Assembly: GCA_026391455.1 (NCBI GenBank)
Contig: JAPLEH010000069.1
Span: forward strand, 44,228 to 108,227
DNA: 64,000 nt
Direction of reading: 5' to 3'
Source: Bacteroidota bacterium
GTDB lineage: Bacteria; Bacteroidota; Bacteroidia; Chitinophagales; Chitinophagaceae
Part shown: piece by piece, positions 35,092 through 42,985 of the stretch
Numbering within the stretch: position 1 is the stretch's first letter
Layout: every line of letters begins with the position of its first letter
Position numbers and translations under genes: made by a program
The notes under the pieces: model-generated
What the model was told of the DNA's origin: nothing
The model's database searches: none
Seen by the model: only the letters and a program-made list of their open reading frames with translations

Positions 35092-35985
35092 TTATGATTG
35101 CATCGGGTGAAGTACAGATACATACCTGCCCCGTAATGAAAATGCTCCAAGTGAAAAATCATATTTCCGGAGAAACAGTATATAAAATAAAAGACAAAGT
35201 AACCAGCAAATGGAAGACAGGAACTTTGTGACTGACTGAAAAAGATAAATATAACGGGGCATCAGTTGATTGGTCACTCCGATCCGGTAATTACTGAATA
35301 AGGCTGTGATCACCTGCTTATCGGAATTATGATATACCGTATAAAGCAACTGGGGGTTTTCTTTAAGTGAAGCAAAAGAGGGCCGGTTCATGTTATTGAG
35401 AATCTTCTGATCAGGCTCCAAATCCGGATCGAAGAAATGCCATCCGTTGTCATATTTTACCTCCAGTGCAAAATGTCCGGTCTTATATTCAGGCGCAAAC
35501 ATTTTCACTGCGCGAACATCATAACCTTTCTGCAACAGCAAATTCATCATCACCAGGCTCTGCTGGCCGCAGAATGCATACTCTGATTGCAGTATTTCAT
35601 CGGCCCCCCATACTTCATTTACCGACTTTCCTGTAGTCTTGGCTACTGCATACGCCAGAAAATTGTTGCCAAATGAATACGTATACAACCCATGATAAAA
35701 ACGTTTCCGTATGACTTCACCCAGTAGTTGAGGATACAAACCTGCATCCAGTTTTTCACCTGAGTGCTGCTTTACCAGTTGAGCTACATGATCATCAAGT
35801 TTCTTAACAGAATTGATAGCGGAAAGCGAGGGGTCAAATTCTTCGTGACGAAGTACCGCTGCGCCGGGAAACAATTTATCTTTTACCGGTTTAATCTTGA
35901 GTATAAGATCCAATATACTCATAGCAAATAATGCTACAAAGCACAATGCAAGTATATAGTGGTAATGACGTGGTTTTTTCTTCAT
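35092..35985 (-). CDS. Membrane protein with a transglutaminase-like Cys-His-Asp triad
   Basis: The 297-residue protein has an N-terminal membrane span (about residues 9-28) and a second near residues 248-268, with the central domain between them. That domain contains YAFCGQQSLVMMNLL (C139), TGHFALEVKY (H171) and WHFFDPDLEP (D186), in the order and spacing of the transglutaminase-like superfamily. It could cut or form amide bonds, or act as a peptidase-like factor in surface assembly. I do not know a named family. It lies between the WbpB gene and a methyltransferase, with wider gaps than most genes here. Confidence 0.65.
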   Translation of the reverse strand: MKKKPRHYHYILALCFVALFAMSILDLILKIKPVKDKLFPGAAVLRHEEFDPSLSAINSVKKLDDHVAQLVKQHSGEKLDAGLYPQLLGEVIRKRFYHGLYTYSFGNNFLAYAVAKTTGKSVNEVWGADEILQSEYAFCGQQSLVMMNLLLQKGYDVRAVKMFAPEYKTGHFALEVKYDNGWHFFDPDLEPDQKILNNMNRPSFASLKENPQLLYTVYHNSDKQVITALFSNYRIGVTNQLMPRYIYLFQSVTKFLSSICWLLCLLFYILFLRKYDFSLGAFSLRGRYVSVLHPMQS

Positions 35986-36070
35986 GATAATGGATTCCGA
36001 CCTTTTATCTGCTCTTTACAAAGGTAAGAACCCATTTCATACGTATTGTTTGAACTAGTACGCGATTTTT

Positions 36071-36109
36071 TTCGTAATTCTACAATAGCCAAAATCGTAA
36101 AATTACGAA
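36071..36109. repeat. Inverted repeat between the WbpB-like and transglutaminase-like genes
   Basis: TTCGTAATT and AATTACGAA form a 9-bp perfect inverted repeat with a 21-nt spacer, in the 133-bp gap. On the minus strand the right end is followed by A residues, not T, so it does not look like a terminator for the upstream gene. It may be an operator or a transcript hairpin. Confidence 0.4.
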
Positions 36110-36118
36110 CCCGTCATT

Positions 36119-37012
36119 TCAACTTTTTCGTAAACCGGCAACCACACTGATCGCCTTTTTGCTCTCCACAAGACCAATACCGTTTCCGGACATAATTTGC
36201 TGATAACAAATGGTATGCAAATCATTAAATCCCGAACTGAAATCTACCGGAATATTATTCACCAGTAACTGCCTATACGTATTTTCACCTACTGCTTTTT
36301 TTTCTTCCGGCAAATCGGCTGCGTCCACACTCAACATCCACTTCACGGTGGCCCGTTCAAATTGAAGGGTACCGGTGGCGCTTGTTGCCGTTGAATGTAT
36401 AAGTGTGCTGCCTGTTGCTTCGCCGAAAATCCAAATCAGCATATCGAAAAAATGCAACCCGATATTCGTTATGATACCACCGCTCCTGTTCACATCTCCT
36501 TTCCAACTGTATTGATACCAGCGTCCTCTTGCGGTAATATATTGCAGATCGATATTGTATTTTTCTTGCGGGCCTCCTGCCATTACCTGGTTGCGCAATT
36601 CAATGATGGAAGGATGATAACGGAGCTGCAGAATGGAAAATACTTTTTTATTAAATTCTTTTTCCAGTTCTGCCAATGCATCCACATTCCATGGATTAAG
36701 TACCAATGGCTTTTCACAGATCACATCGGCACCAATTCGCAGACCAAAACGAATATGCGCATCATGCAGATAATTGGGGCTGCATACCACCACATAATCA
36801 ATAGTCGTTCCGCTTCTTCTTAGTTTTTCACAATGACGGTCGAAGCGTTCAAACTCGGTAAAAAAATCTGCATCGGGAAAATAACTGTCCAGCACACCCG
36901 CTGCATCATGTATATCAAGCGCAGCCAGCAAACGGTGGCCCGTATCACGGATCGCTTTCATGTGCCGCGGTGCCACATATCCGGCCACCCCTATGAGTAC
37001 AAAATTTTTCAA
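36119..37012 (-). CDS. wbpB: UDP-2-acetamido-2-deoxy-glucuronate 3-dehydrogenase (WbpB/WlbA-like, Gfo/Idh/MocA family)
   Basis: The 297-residue oxidoreductase has an N-terminal GVAGYVAPRHMKAIRD fold, CSPNYLHD and the CEKPLVLNP motif, where the Lys is catalytic. NIGLHFFDMLIW and ATVKWMLS follow, as in WbpB/WlbA. The enzyme oxidises C3 of UDP-GlcNAcA before amination. The start is a TTG that overlaps the upstream stop (TTGA). The acetyltransferase of the same path is directly upstream; a WbpE-type aminotransferase is not in the window. Confidence 0.88.
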   Translation of the reverse strand: MKNFVLIGVAGYVAPRHMKAIRDTGHRLLAALDIHDAAGVLDSYFPDADFFTEFERFDRHCEKLRRSGTTIDYVVVCSPNYLHDAHIRFGLRIGADVICEKPLVLNPWNVDALAELEKEFNKKVFSILQLRYHPSIIELRNQVMAGGPQEKYNIDLQYITARGRWYQYSWKGDVNRSGGIITNIGLHFFDMLIWIFGEATGSTLIHSTATSATGTLQFERATVKWMLSVDAADLPEEKKAVGENTYRQLLVNNIPVDFSSGFNDLHTICYQQIMSGNGIGLVESKKAISVVAGLRKS

Positions 37013-37590
37013 TGCGTAGTACCGGTTTTTCTTACCTGGTTATTTTCCAGTATATACTGCTCACCTGTAGCCGTGCAGGTGGCTGTGCCTTTTTCATCGA
37101 AAGCCAGTTTGTTTCCGGCTTCGCTTACCCACCCTCGTTGCAATGCGGGGTTACCGGTTACCAATGCATAGTCCGGTATGTTTTTCGTTACCACCGCCCC
37201 TGCACCCACCATGGCATACTTTCCGATCTCATGCCCGCATAGAATGGTTGCGTTCGCACCGATGGTGGCGCCCCGGTGTACATGCGTGGGGCGATACTCA
37301 TTTTTACGTTCTATAGCACTGCGCGGATTGATCACATTGGTAAATACTGCGGAAGGCCCTACAAACACGTCGTCTTCACACAACACACCATCGTAAAGCG
37401 ATACATTGTTCTGCACTTTCACTCTGTTACCCAATACTACCGTTCCAGCCACAAATACATTCTGTCCCAGGGTACAATCATTCCCAATGCGGGCCCCTTT
37501 CATAATGTGACAAAAATGCCATACGCGTGAACCGCTCCCGATCTGACAACCTTCATCTGCAATCGCCGTATGGTGTATAAAGTAATCCAT
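37009..37590 (-). CDS. wbpD: UDP-2-acetamido-3-amino-2,3-dideoxy-glucuronate N-acetyltransferase (WbpD/WlbB-like)
   Basis: The 193-residue protein is a left-handed beta-helix acyltransferase with repeated hexapeptide turns (IGSGSRVWHFCHI, IGNDCTLGQNVFVAG, KVQNNVSLYDGV, VFVGPSAVFTNV, IGANATILCG). The block VFTNVINPRSAIERKNEY and the terminal PDYALVTGNPA match WbpD. It acetylates the 3-amino group with acetyl-CoA to give UDP-GlcNAc3NAcA. It overlaps the WbpB gene by 4 bp and follows the UDP-xylose synthase gene by 3 bp. Confidence 0.9.
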   Translation of the reverse strand: MDYFIHHTAIADEGCQIGSGSRVWHFCHIMKGARIGNDCTLGQNVFVAGTVVLGNRVKVQNNVSLYDGVLCEDDVFVGPSAVFTNVINPRSAIERKNEYRPTHVHRGATIGANATILCGHEIGKYAMVGAGAVVTKNIPDYALVTGNPALQRGWVSEAGNKLAFDEKGTATCTATGEQYILENNQVRKTGTTH

Positions 37591-37593
37591 GCA

Positions 37594-38568
37594 TCATTTC
37601 TTTCCAAAGGGCAAATGCTCTTTCCAAATTTCATCCTCCGGCAATGACCTGAAATAATCATAGGTGATCTTGAGGCCTTCTGCCCTTGCTACTTTTGGTT
37701 CCCAGCCCAACAATTTTTTTGCCAGCGTGATATCCGGCTGACGCTGCTTCGGATCATCGGCCGGCAGGGGTTTATATACAATGGACTGCTCAGTGCCGGT
37801 AAGTTTGATGATCTCTTCTGCAAATTCTTTCAGGCTGATCTCGTCCGGGTTTCCAATATTCACAGGCTGGCTGTAATCGCTCATCATCAACCGGTAAATG
37901 CCTTCCACCAGGTCGGATACGAAACAAAAGCTACGGGTTTGAGAACCATCGCCGAATACGGTGAGTGGTTCGCCACGTAATGCCTGTCCGATAAAGGCGG
38001 GTAATGCCCGGCCATCATTCAAGCGCATCCGCGGGCCATAGGTATTGAATATCCGTACGATCCTTGTTTCGAGACCATGGTAAGTATGATAGGCCATTGT
38101 AATGGCTTCCTGAAAACGTTTGGCTTCATCATACACACCCCGCGGACCCACAGGATTTACATTGCCCCAATAATTTTCATTCTGCGGATGTACGAGCGGA
38201 TCGCCATACACTTCACTGGTACTGGCCACCAGTATCCGCGCCTTTTTACTAAGCGCAAGGCCGAGGCAATTATGTGTGCCCAACGAACCCACTTTAAGGG
38301 TTTGAATGGGTATTTTAAGATAGTCGATCGGACTGGCCGGTGAAGCAAAATGAAGAATATAATCCAGGTGACCCGGTACATGTATGAACCGGCTCACATC
38401 ATGATGATAAAAACTGAACTCCTTCAGCGGGAACAGGTGTTCGATATTCTTCATATTCCCGGTGATCAGGTTATCCATGCCAATCACTTCGCAACCTTCT
38501 TTGATAAAGCGGTCGCAAAGATGAGAACCCAGAAAGCCGGCGGCCCCGGTTATTAATACTCTTTTCAT
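37594..38568 (-). CDS. UDP-glucuronate decarboxylase (UDP-xylose synthase)
   Basis: The 324-residue SDR matches UXS closely: [67 protein letters not shown] (Tyr-x3-Lys), [10 protein letters not shown] and [13 protein letters not shown]. It converts UDP-glucuronate to UDP-xylose with tightly bound NAD. The UDP-glucose dehydrogenase that would supply UDP-glucuronate is the next gene upstream, 33 bp away. Xylose or an arabinose-like pentose is thus expected among the donors. Confidence 0.94.
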   Translation of the reverse strand: MKRVLITGAAGFLGSHLCDRFIKEGCEVIGMDNLITGNMKNIEHLFPLKEFSFYHHDVSRFIHVPGHLDYILHFASPASPIDYLKIPIQTLKVGSLGTHNCLGLALSKKARILVASTSEVYGDPLVHPQNENYWGNVNPVGPRGVYDEAKRFQEAITMAYHTYHGLETRIVRIFNTYGPRMRLNDGRALPAFIGQALRGEPLTVFGDGSQTRSFCFVSDLVEGIYRLMMSDYSQPVNIGNPDEISLKEFAEEIIKLTGTEQSIVYKPLPADDPKQRQPDITLAKKLLGWEPKVARAEGLKITYDYFRSLPEDEIWKEHLPFGKK

Positions 38569-38601
38569 GTAAAACGATTTATGTACAGCTATCCGGTACT
38601 T

Positions 38602-39936
38602 TTAAACGGTAACCTGAGTACGGCCAATGCTGTAATAGCTGAATCCCAATTGGGCAGTAGCCTGCGGATCATAGAGGTTGCGGCCGTCAAAAATAACCTT
38701 TGACTGCATAGCCGCGGCCATTTTATCAAAATCAGGTGTGCGGAATTCATTCCATTCAGTACAGATCACCAGTGCATCTGCACCTGAAAGCGCATCGTAC
38801 TGGGTAGCAGCATAATTGATATCGAGATGCGGTGCTTCGTTCTTTACATTCTGCATCGCCTCCGGATCAAATACAGTAACGATCGCTCCTGCTTTTACCA
38901 GCTCCGCAATGATGGTAAGGGCTGGCGCTTCGCGTATATCATCGGTATTAGGCTTGAAAGAAAGGCCCCATATGGCGATCTTTTTACCCGCGAGATCATT
39001 TTTATAATAGTTACTGATTTTAGAAAAAAAGAAATCACGCTGCCGGCGGTTTACATCCATTACCGCATTCAGGATTTTAAAATCGTAGCCGGTCTCGGCA
39101 GATGATTTAGCCAATGCTTTTACATCTTTGGGAAAGCAACTGCCCCCATACCCGATACCGGGATACAAGAAATGTTTTCCGATACGAAAATCGGTACCAA
39201 TACCTCTTCTTACCATATCCACATTGGCGCCCAGCCGCTCACATAGTACCGATATCTCATTCATGAAAGAGATCTTGGTGGCAAGAAAACTGTTTGCTGC
39301 ATACTTGGTCAATTCAGCACTGCGTTCATCCATGAATAAAACAGGATTGCCCTGCCTTACAAACGGATCATATAATTGCTGCATTACTTTCCGCGCTTTT
39401 TCGGAACTGGTACCCACCACCACACGGTCGGGCTTCATAAAATCCTCCACCGCAGCCCCTTCCCGTAAAAACTCGGGATTGCTCACCACATCAAATGCAT
39501 CGCGGATGCGTTCTCCGCCCGATTGGAGTATACATTCACGTACTTTATCAGAAGTGCCTACTGGCACAGTACTTTTATCGACGATGATCTTATAATCGCC
39601 GGGTTGCAGCAATTTACCCAGGTCGGTGGCCACACCAATTACATATTTCAAATCTGCACTGCCATCTTCACCCGATGGTGTAGGAAGAGCCAGAAAAATG
39701 ATACTGGCTTCAGCCACCCCTTCCTGTAAAGAAGTGGTGAAACGAAGGCGGCCTTCTTTGAGATTGCGCGAAAATATTTTTTCAAGACCAGGTTCATAAA
39801 TAGTGATCTCGCCGGAACGGAGCCGGTTTACTTTTTGTTCATCAATATCCACGCATATCACATGATTACCTGTTTCGGCAAAACATGTACCGCTTACCAA
39901 TCCCACATACCCTGTTCCTATTACTGCTATTTTCAT
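38602..39936 (-). CDS. ugd: UDP-glucose 6-dehydrogenase
   Basis: The 444-residue protein shows IAVIGTGYVGLVSGTCFAE at the N-terminus, DKSTVPVGTSDKV, SNPEFLREGAAV and the catalytic Cys in PGIGYGGSCFPKDVKALA. The C-terminal domain has WGLSFKPNTDDIREAPAL. Length and motifs fit the class that makes UDP-glucuronate with two NAD. It feeds UXS directly downstream and may also supply glucuronate itself to the glycan. It is distinct from the dehydrogenase at 3661-5178. Confidence 0.95.
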   Translation of the reverse strand: MKIAVIGTGYVGLVSGTCFAETGNHVICVDIDEQKVNRLRSGEITIYEPGLEKIFSRNLKEGRLRFTTSLQEGVAEASIIFLALPTPSGEDGSADLKYVIGVATDLGKLLQPGDYKIIVDKSTVPVGTSDKVRECILQSGGERIRDAFDVVSNPEFLREGAAVEDFMKPDRVVVGTSSEKARKVMQQLYDPFVRQGNPVLFMDERSAELTKYAANSFLATKISFMNEISVLCERLGANVDMVRRGIGTDFRIGKHFLYPGIGYGGSCFPKDVKALAKSSAETGYDFKILNAVMDVNRRQRDFFFSKISNYYKNDLAGKKIAIWGLSFKPNTDDIREAPALTIIAELVKAGAIVTVFDPEAMQNVKNEAPHLDINYAATQYDALSGADALVICTEWNEFRTPDFDKMAAAMQSKVIFDGRNLYDPQATAQLGFSYYSIGRTQVTV

Positions 39937-39983
39937 CTGTTACTGAAGTTTGTAAAATGGAATCCCGTTGCTGATCTCAGCGA

Positions 39984-40853
39984 TCAGGAGTTTAAATTGC
40001 TTATTCTGTTGAGATAGGTACCATACCCGCTTTTCGACAGGTCGGATGCCAGTTTCTGAAGTTCTTCACGACTGATAAAACCGTTTCGAAAAGCTATTTC
40101 TTCAATACAACCGATCTTGGTACCCTGTCTTTTTTCTATGACCCGTACAAATTCTCCGGCATCACTGAGCGAATCGAAGGTGCCGGTATCGAGCCATGCT
40201 GTACCTCTGTCGAGCAGGGCCACTTTAAGTGTTCCCCTTTCGAGATATGTTTTGTTGACGTCTGTAATTTCATATTCACCCCGTGCGGATGGTTTCAGCG
40301 CACGGGCGATGGACACTACTTCATTATCATAGAAATATAATCCCGGTACTGCATAATTGGATTTGGGCTGTACCGGTTTTTCTTCGATTGAAATGGCTTT
40401 CATTTCTCCATCAAATTCCACCACACCGTAGCGCTCCGGATCGGAGACCTCATAGGCAAATACATACCCGCCCTCCACATTGTTGAGTGTTTTCAATTGT
40501 TTATCGAGGCCGGTACCATGAAAAATATTATCACCCAGCACCAAGGCTACTTTATCCTGACCGATAAAATCTGCACCGATCACAAAAGCCTGCGCCAGTC
40601 CGTTTGGAACGGCCTGCACGGCATATTCGAAACGGCAACCTATCTGACTCCCATCTCCCAATAATCGTTTGAACTGTGCATTGTCTTCCGGAGTCGTAAT
40701 GATCAGTACTTCCCGGATACCTGCCATCATTAATATAGAAAGCGGGTAATAGATCATTGGTTTATCATAGATCGGCATCAGTTGCTTGGAAATAGCTTTG
40801 GTGATCGGGTACAACCGGGTGCCGGAGCCTCCTGCAAGTATGATTCCTTTCAT
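39984..40853 (-). CDS. rfbA: Glucose-1-phosphate thymidylyltransferase
   Basis: The 289-residue protein begins [18 protein letters not shown] and has [44 protein letters not shown] and [15 protein letters not shown]. These match RmlA along its whole length. It forms dTDP-glucose from dTTP and glucose-1-phosphate. RmlB is the next gene upstream (gap about 100 bp). No clear RmlD is present in the window, so the final product of the dTDP branch is open. Confidence 0.96.
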   Translation of the reverse strand: MKGIILAGGSGTRLYPITKAISKQLMPIYDKPMIYYPLSILMMAGIREVLIITTPEDNAQFKRLLGDGSQIGCRFEYAVQAVPNGLAQAFVIGADFIGQDKVALVLGDNIFHGTGLDKQLKTLNNVEGGYVFAYEVSDPERYGVVEFDGEMKAISIEEKPVQPKSNYAVPGLYFYDNEVVSIARALKPSARGEYEITDVNKTYLERGTLKVALLDRGTAWLDTGTFDSLSDAGEFVRVIEKRQGTKIGCIEEIAFRNGFISREELQKLASDLSKSGYGTYLNRISNLNS

Positions 40854-40956
40854 AGTAGTAGTTTTATTATCTAACGAGTATTAACCCAAAGACAGGGATC
40901 GTTTCGTTGCCAGCTATATCGTTTTGTACGGGTGTGTGATCAGGTTGCGGCAAAAA

Positions 40957-42009
40957 TTATTTATGATACTGCCGGTCATAATACTGCTGGTACTCTCCGG
41001 AGGTTACATGTGTAAGCCATTCCGTATTCTGCAGGTACCAGTCGATCGTAAGAGAAAGGCCTTCTTCAAAGGTGACGGAAGGTTTCCAGCCCAATTCACG
41101 ATTGATCTTCGTAGCATCTATGGCATAGCGCCTGTCGTGGCCGGGTCTGTCTTTCACATACGTGATAAGTTTTTCACTGCTTCCGGTATCTCTTGCTAAT
41201 TTTTCATCCATCAGGCGGCAAAGCAATTTTACCAGATCAATATTTTTCCATTCATTGAAACCGCCGATATTGTAGGTGGCTCCCGTTTTCCCTTCGTGAA
41301 AAACTTTATCGATCGCTGTGGCATGATCTTTTACAAAGAGCCAGTCGCGGGTGTAAAGGCCATCGCCGTATACCGGAAGGGGTTTCCCCGTAATCACATT
41401 ATTGATAAAAAGCGGGATCAGTTTTTCAGGAAAATGATTGGGCCCGTAATTATTTGAGCAATTACTGATCACCACGGGCAATTGATATGTGTCGTGATAC
41501 GCCCTTACGAAATGATCACTGGCAGCTTTGGAGGCGCTGTAGGGAGAATGCGGATCATAGCGGGTTTCTTCGGTAAAGAATCCGGTGTCGCCCAATGCTC
41601 CGTATACTTCATCGGTGGAAACATGATAAAAGCGTTTTCCTTCCAGATTATTCTTCCAATGATGTTTTGCTGTATTCAACAGGTTCACCGTACCGATTAC
41701 ATTGGTGTATACAAAATCAAGGGGTGAATTGATAGAACGATCCACATGGCTTTCAGCAGCAAGATGAATCACCCCATCGGGGTTCCATTTGGAAAAAACC
41801 ATTTCCAGCGCTGCGGTATCCAGTATGTTTACTTTTTCAAAATGATAGTTCGGCAATTGATCGATATCGCGCAGGTTCTCCAGGTTGCCGGCATAGGTAA
41901 GTGCATCCAGATTGATGATCCGGTATTCCGGATATCGGGTTACAAACAACCGCACCACATGCGAGCCAATAAAGCCCGCGCCACCGGTGATAATGATAGT
42001 CTGTGCCAT
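40957..42009 (-). CDS. rfbB: dTDP-glucose 4,6-dehydratase
   Basis: The ATG at 42009 starts MAQTIIITGGAGFIGSHVV; a start 17 codons further upstream would run into the epimerase gene. The protein of 350 residues has HLAAESHVDRSI, FYHVSTDEVYGALG, YSASKAASDHFV (Tyr-x3-Lys), NCSNNYGPNHFPEKLIP and RDWLFVKDHATAI. It dehydrates dTDP-glucose to the 4-keto-6-deoxy form. Its gap to the epimerase gene is 4 bp. Confidence 0.95.
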   Translation of the reverse strand: MAQTIIITGGAGFIGSHVVRLFVTRYPEYRIINLDALTYAGNLENLRDIDQLPNYHFEKVNILDTAALEMVFSKWNPDGVIHLAAESHVDRSINSPLDFVYTNVIGTVNLLNTAKHHWKNNLEGKRFYHVSTDEVYGALGDTGFFTEETRYDPHSPYSASKAASDHFVRAYHDTYQLPVVISNCSNNYGPNHFPEKLIPLFINNVITGKPLPVYGDGLYTRDWLFVKDHATAIDKVFHEGKTGATYNIGGFNEWKNIDLVKLLCRLMDEKLARDTGSSEKLITYVKDRPGHDRRYAIDATKINRELGWKPSVTFEEGLSLTIDWYLQNTEWLTHVTSGEYQQYYDRQYHK

Positions 42010-42013
42010 GGTA

Positions 42014-42967
42014 TTAAAATGGATTTTGACGGTACCAGTTAAATGTTTTGCCAAGCCCATCCTCCACAGACACTTTTACCTGGTACCCAAGTAAACGCTG
42101 TGCTTTGGAAATATCAGCGAGACTGTGTTTCACATCGCCTTTTCGTTCGGGTCCGAATACCGGATCCATGGAAATGCCCGCTTCTTTTTTCAACCCCTCA
42201 AATAATTGGAGCAAAGAGGTTTGTTGCCCGCAGGCAATATTATACACCTGATTTACCGCTTCGCTATCGGTGGTAAACAGGGAAAGGATATTCGCCTGTA
42301 CTGCATTATCAACATAGGTAAAATCGCGGCTATGGCCACCATCCCCATTGATAACGGGTGGTTTACTCTTCAATAAGGCTTCTGCAAATAAGGGAATCAC
42401 AGCTGCGTAGGGCCCATTGGGGTTTTGGCGGGGGCCAAATATGTTGAAATACCGAAGACCGATGTATTCAATTCCGTACAGATCGGCGTACACTTTTGCA
42501 TACAACTCATTTACATATTTGGTTACCGCATAGGGAGAAAGCGGATTGCCGATGGTATCTTCCACTTTGGGAAGTGCTTTATGGTCACCGTATGTGGATG
42601 AACTGGCTGCGAATACCACCCGTTTAATTCCGGACTCTTTTGCAGCAGTGAATATGTTGAGTGTACCGGTGATATTTACTTCATTGGTCGTAAGCGGATC
42701 ATTGATAGAGCGTGGCACCGAACCCAATGCAGCCTGGTGTGTGACCACATCGGTATCCCTGCAGGCATTGAGACAGGTTTCATAACTACGGATATCTCCT
42801 TCTAAAAATTCAAACTTAGGATTGGAAAGAAAAGGCTCAATATTTTTCCTGCTGCCGGTGGCAAGATTATCCAGCACTCTTACCCCGGTTACCCGCGGGT
42901 CATTCAACAGTGCTTCGGCCAGGTTTGAACCGATGAAACCAGCTCCCCCCGTGATCAGTATTCGCAT
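42014..42967 (-). CDS. wbpP: UDP-N-acetylglucosamine 4-epimerase (WbpP/VipB-like)
   Basis: The 317-residue SDR resembles WbpP strongly: ITGGAGFIGSNLAEALL, HQAALGSVPRSINDPLTTN, ASSSTYGDHKALPKVEDTIG, YAVTKYVNEL (Tyr-x3-Lys), RYFNIFGPRQNPNGPYAAV and DFTYVDNAVQANIL. WbpP interconverts UDP-GlcNAc and UDP-GalNAc and prefers N-acetylated (and uronic) forms. It supplies GalNAc or GalNAcA donors. It is the first sugar gene after the Wza/Wzc export genes. Confidence 0.9.
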   Translation of the reverse strand: MRILITGGAGFIGSNLAEALLNDPRVTGVRVLDNLATGSRKNIEPFLSNPKFEFLEGDIRSYETCLNACRDTDVVTHQAALGSVPRSINDPLTTNEVNITGTLNIFTAAKESGIKRVVFAASSSTYGDHKALPKVEDTIGNPLSPYAVTKYVNELYAKVYADLYGIEYIGLRYFNIFGPRQNPNGPYAAVIPLFAEALLKSKPPVINGDGGHSRDFTYVDNAVQANILSLFTTDSEAVNQVYNIACGQQTSLLQLFEGLKKEAGISMDPVFGPERKGDVKHSLADISKAQRLLGYQVKVSVEDGLGKTFNWYRQNPF

Positions 42968-42985
42968 GCTATAAAGCGGATGATT

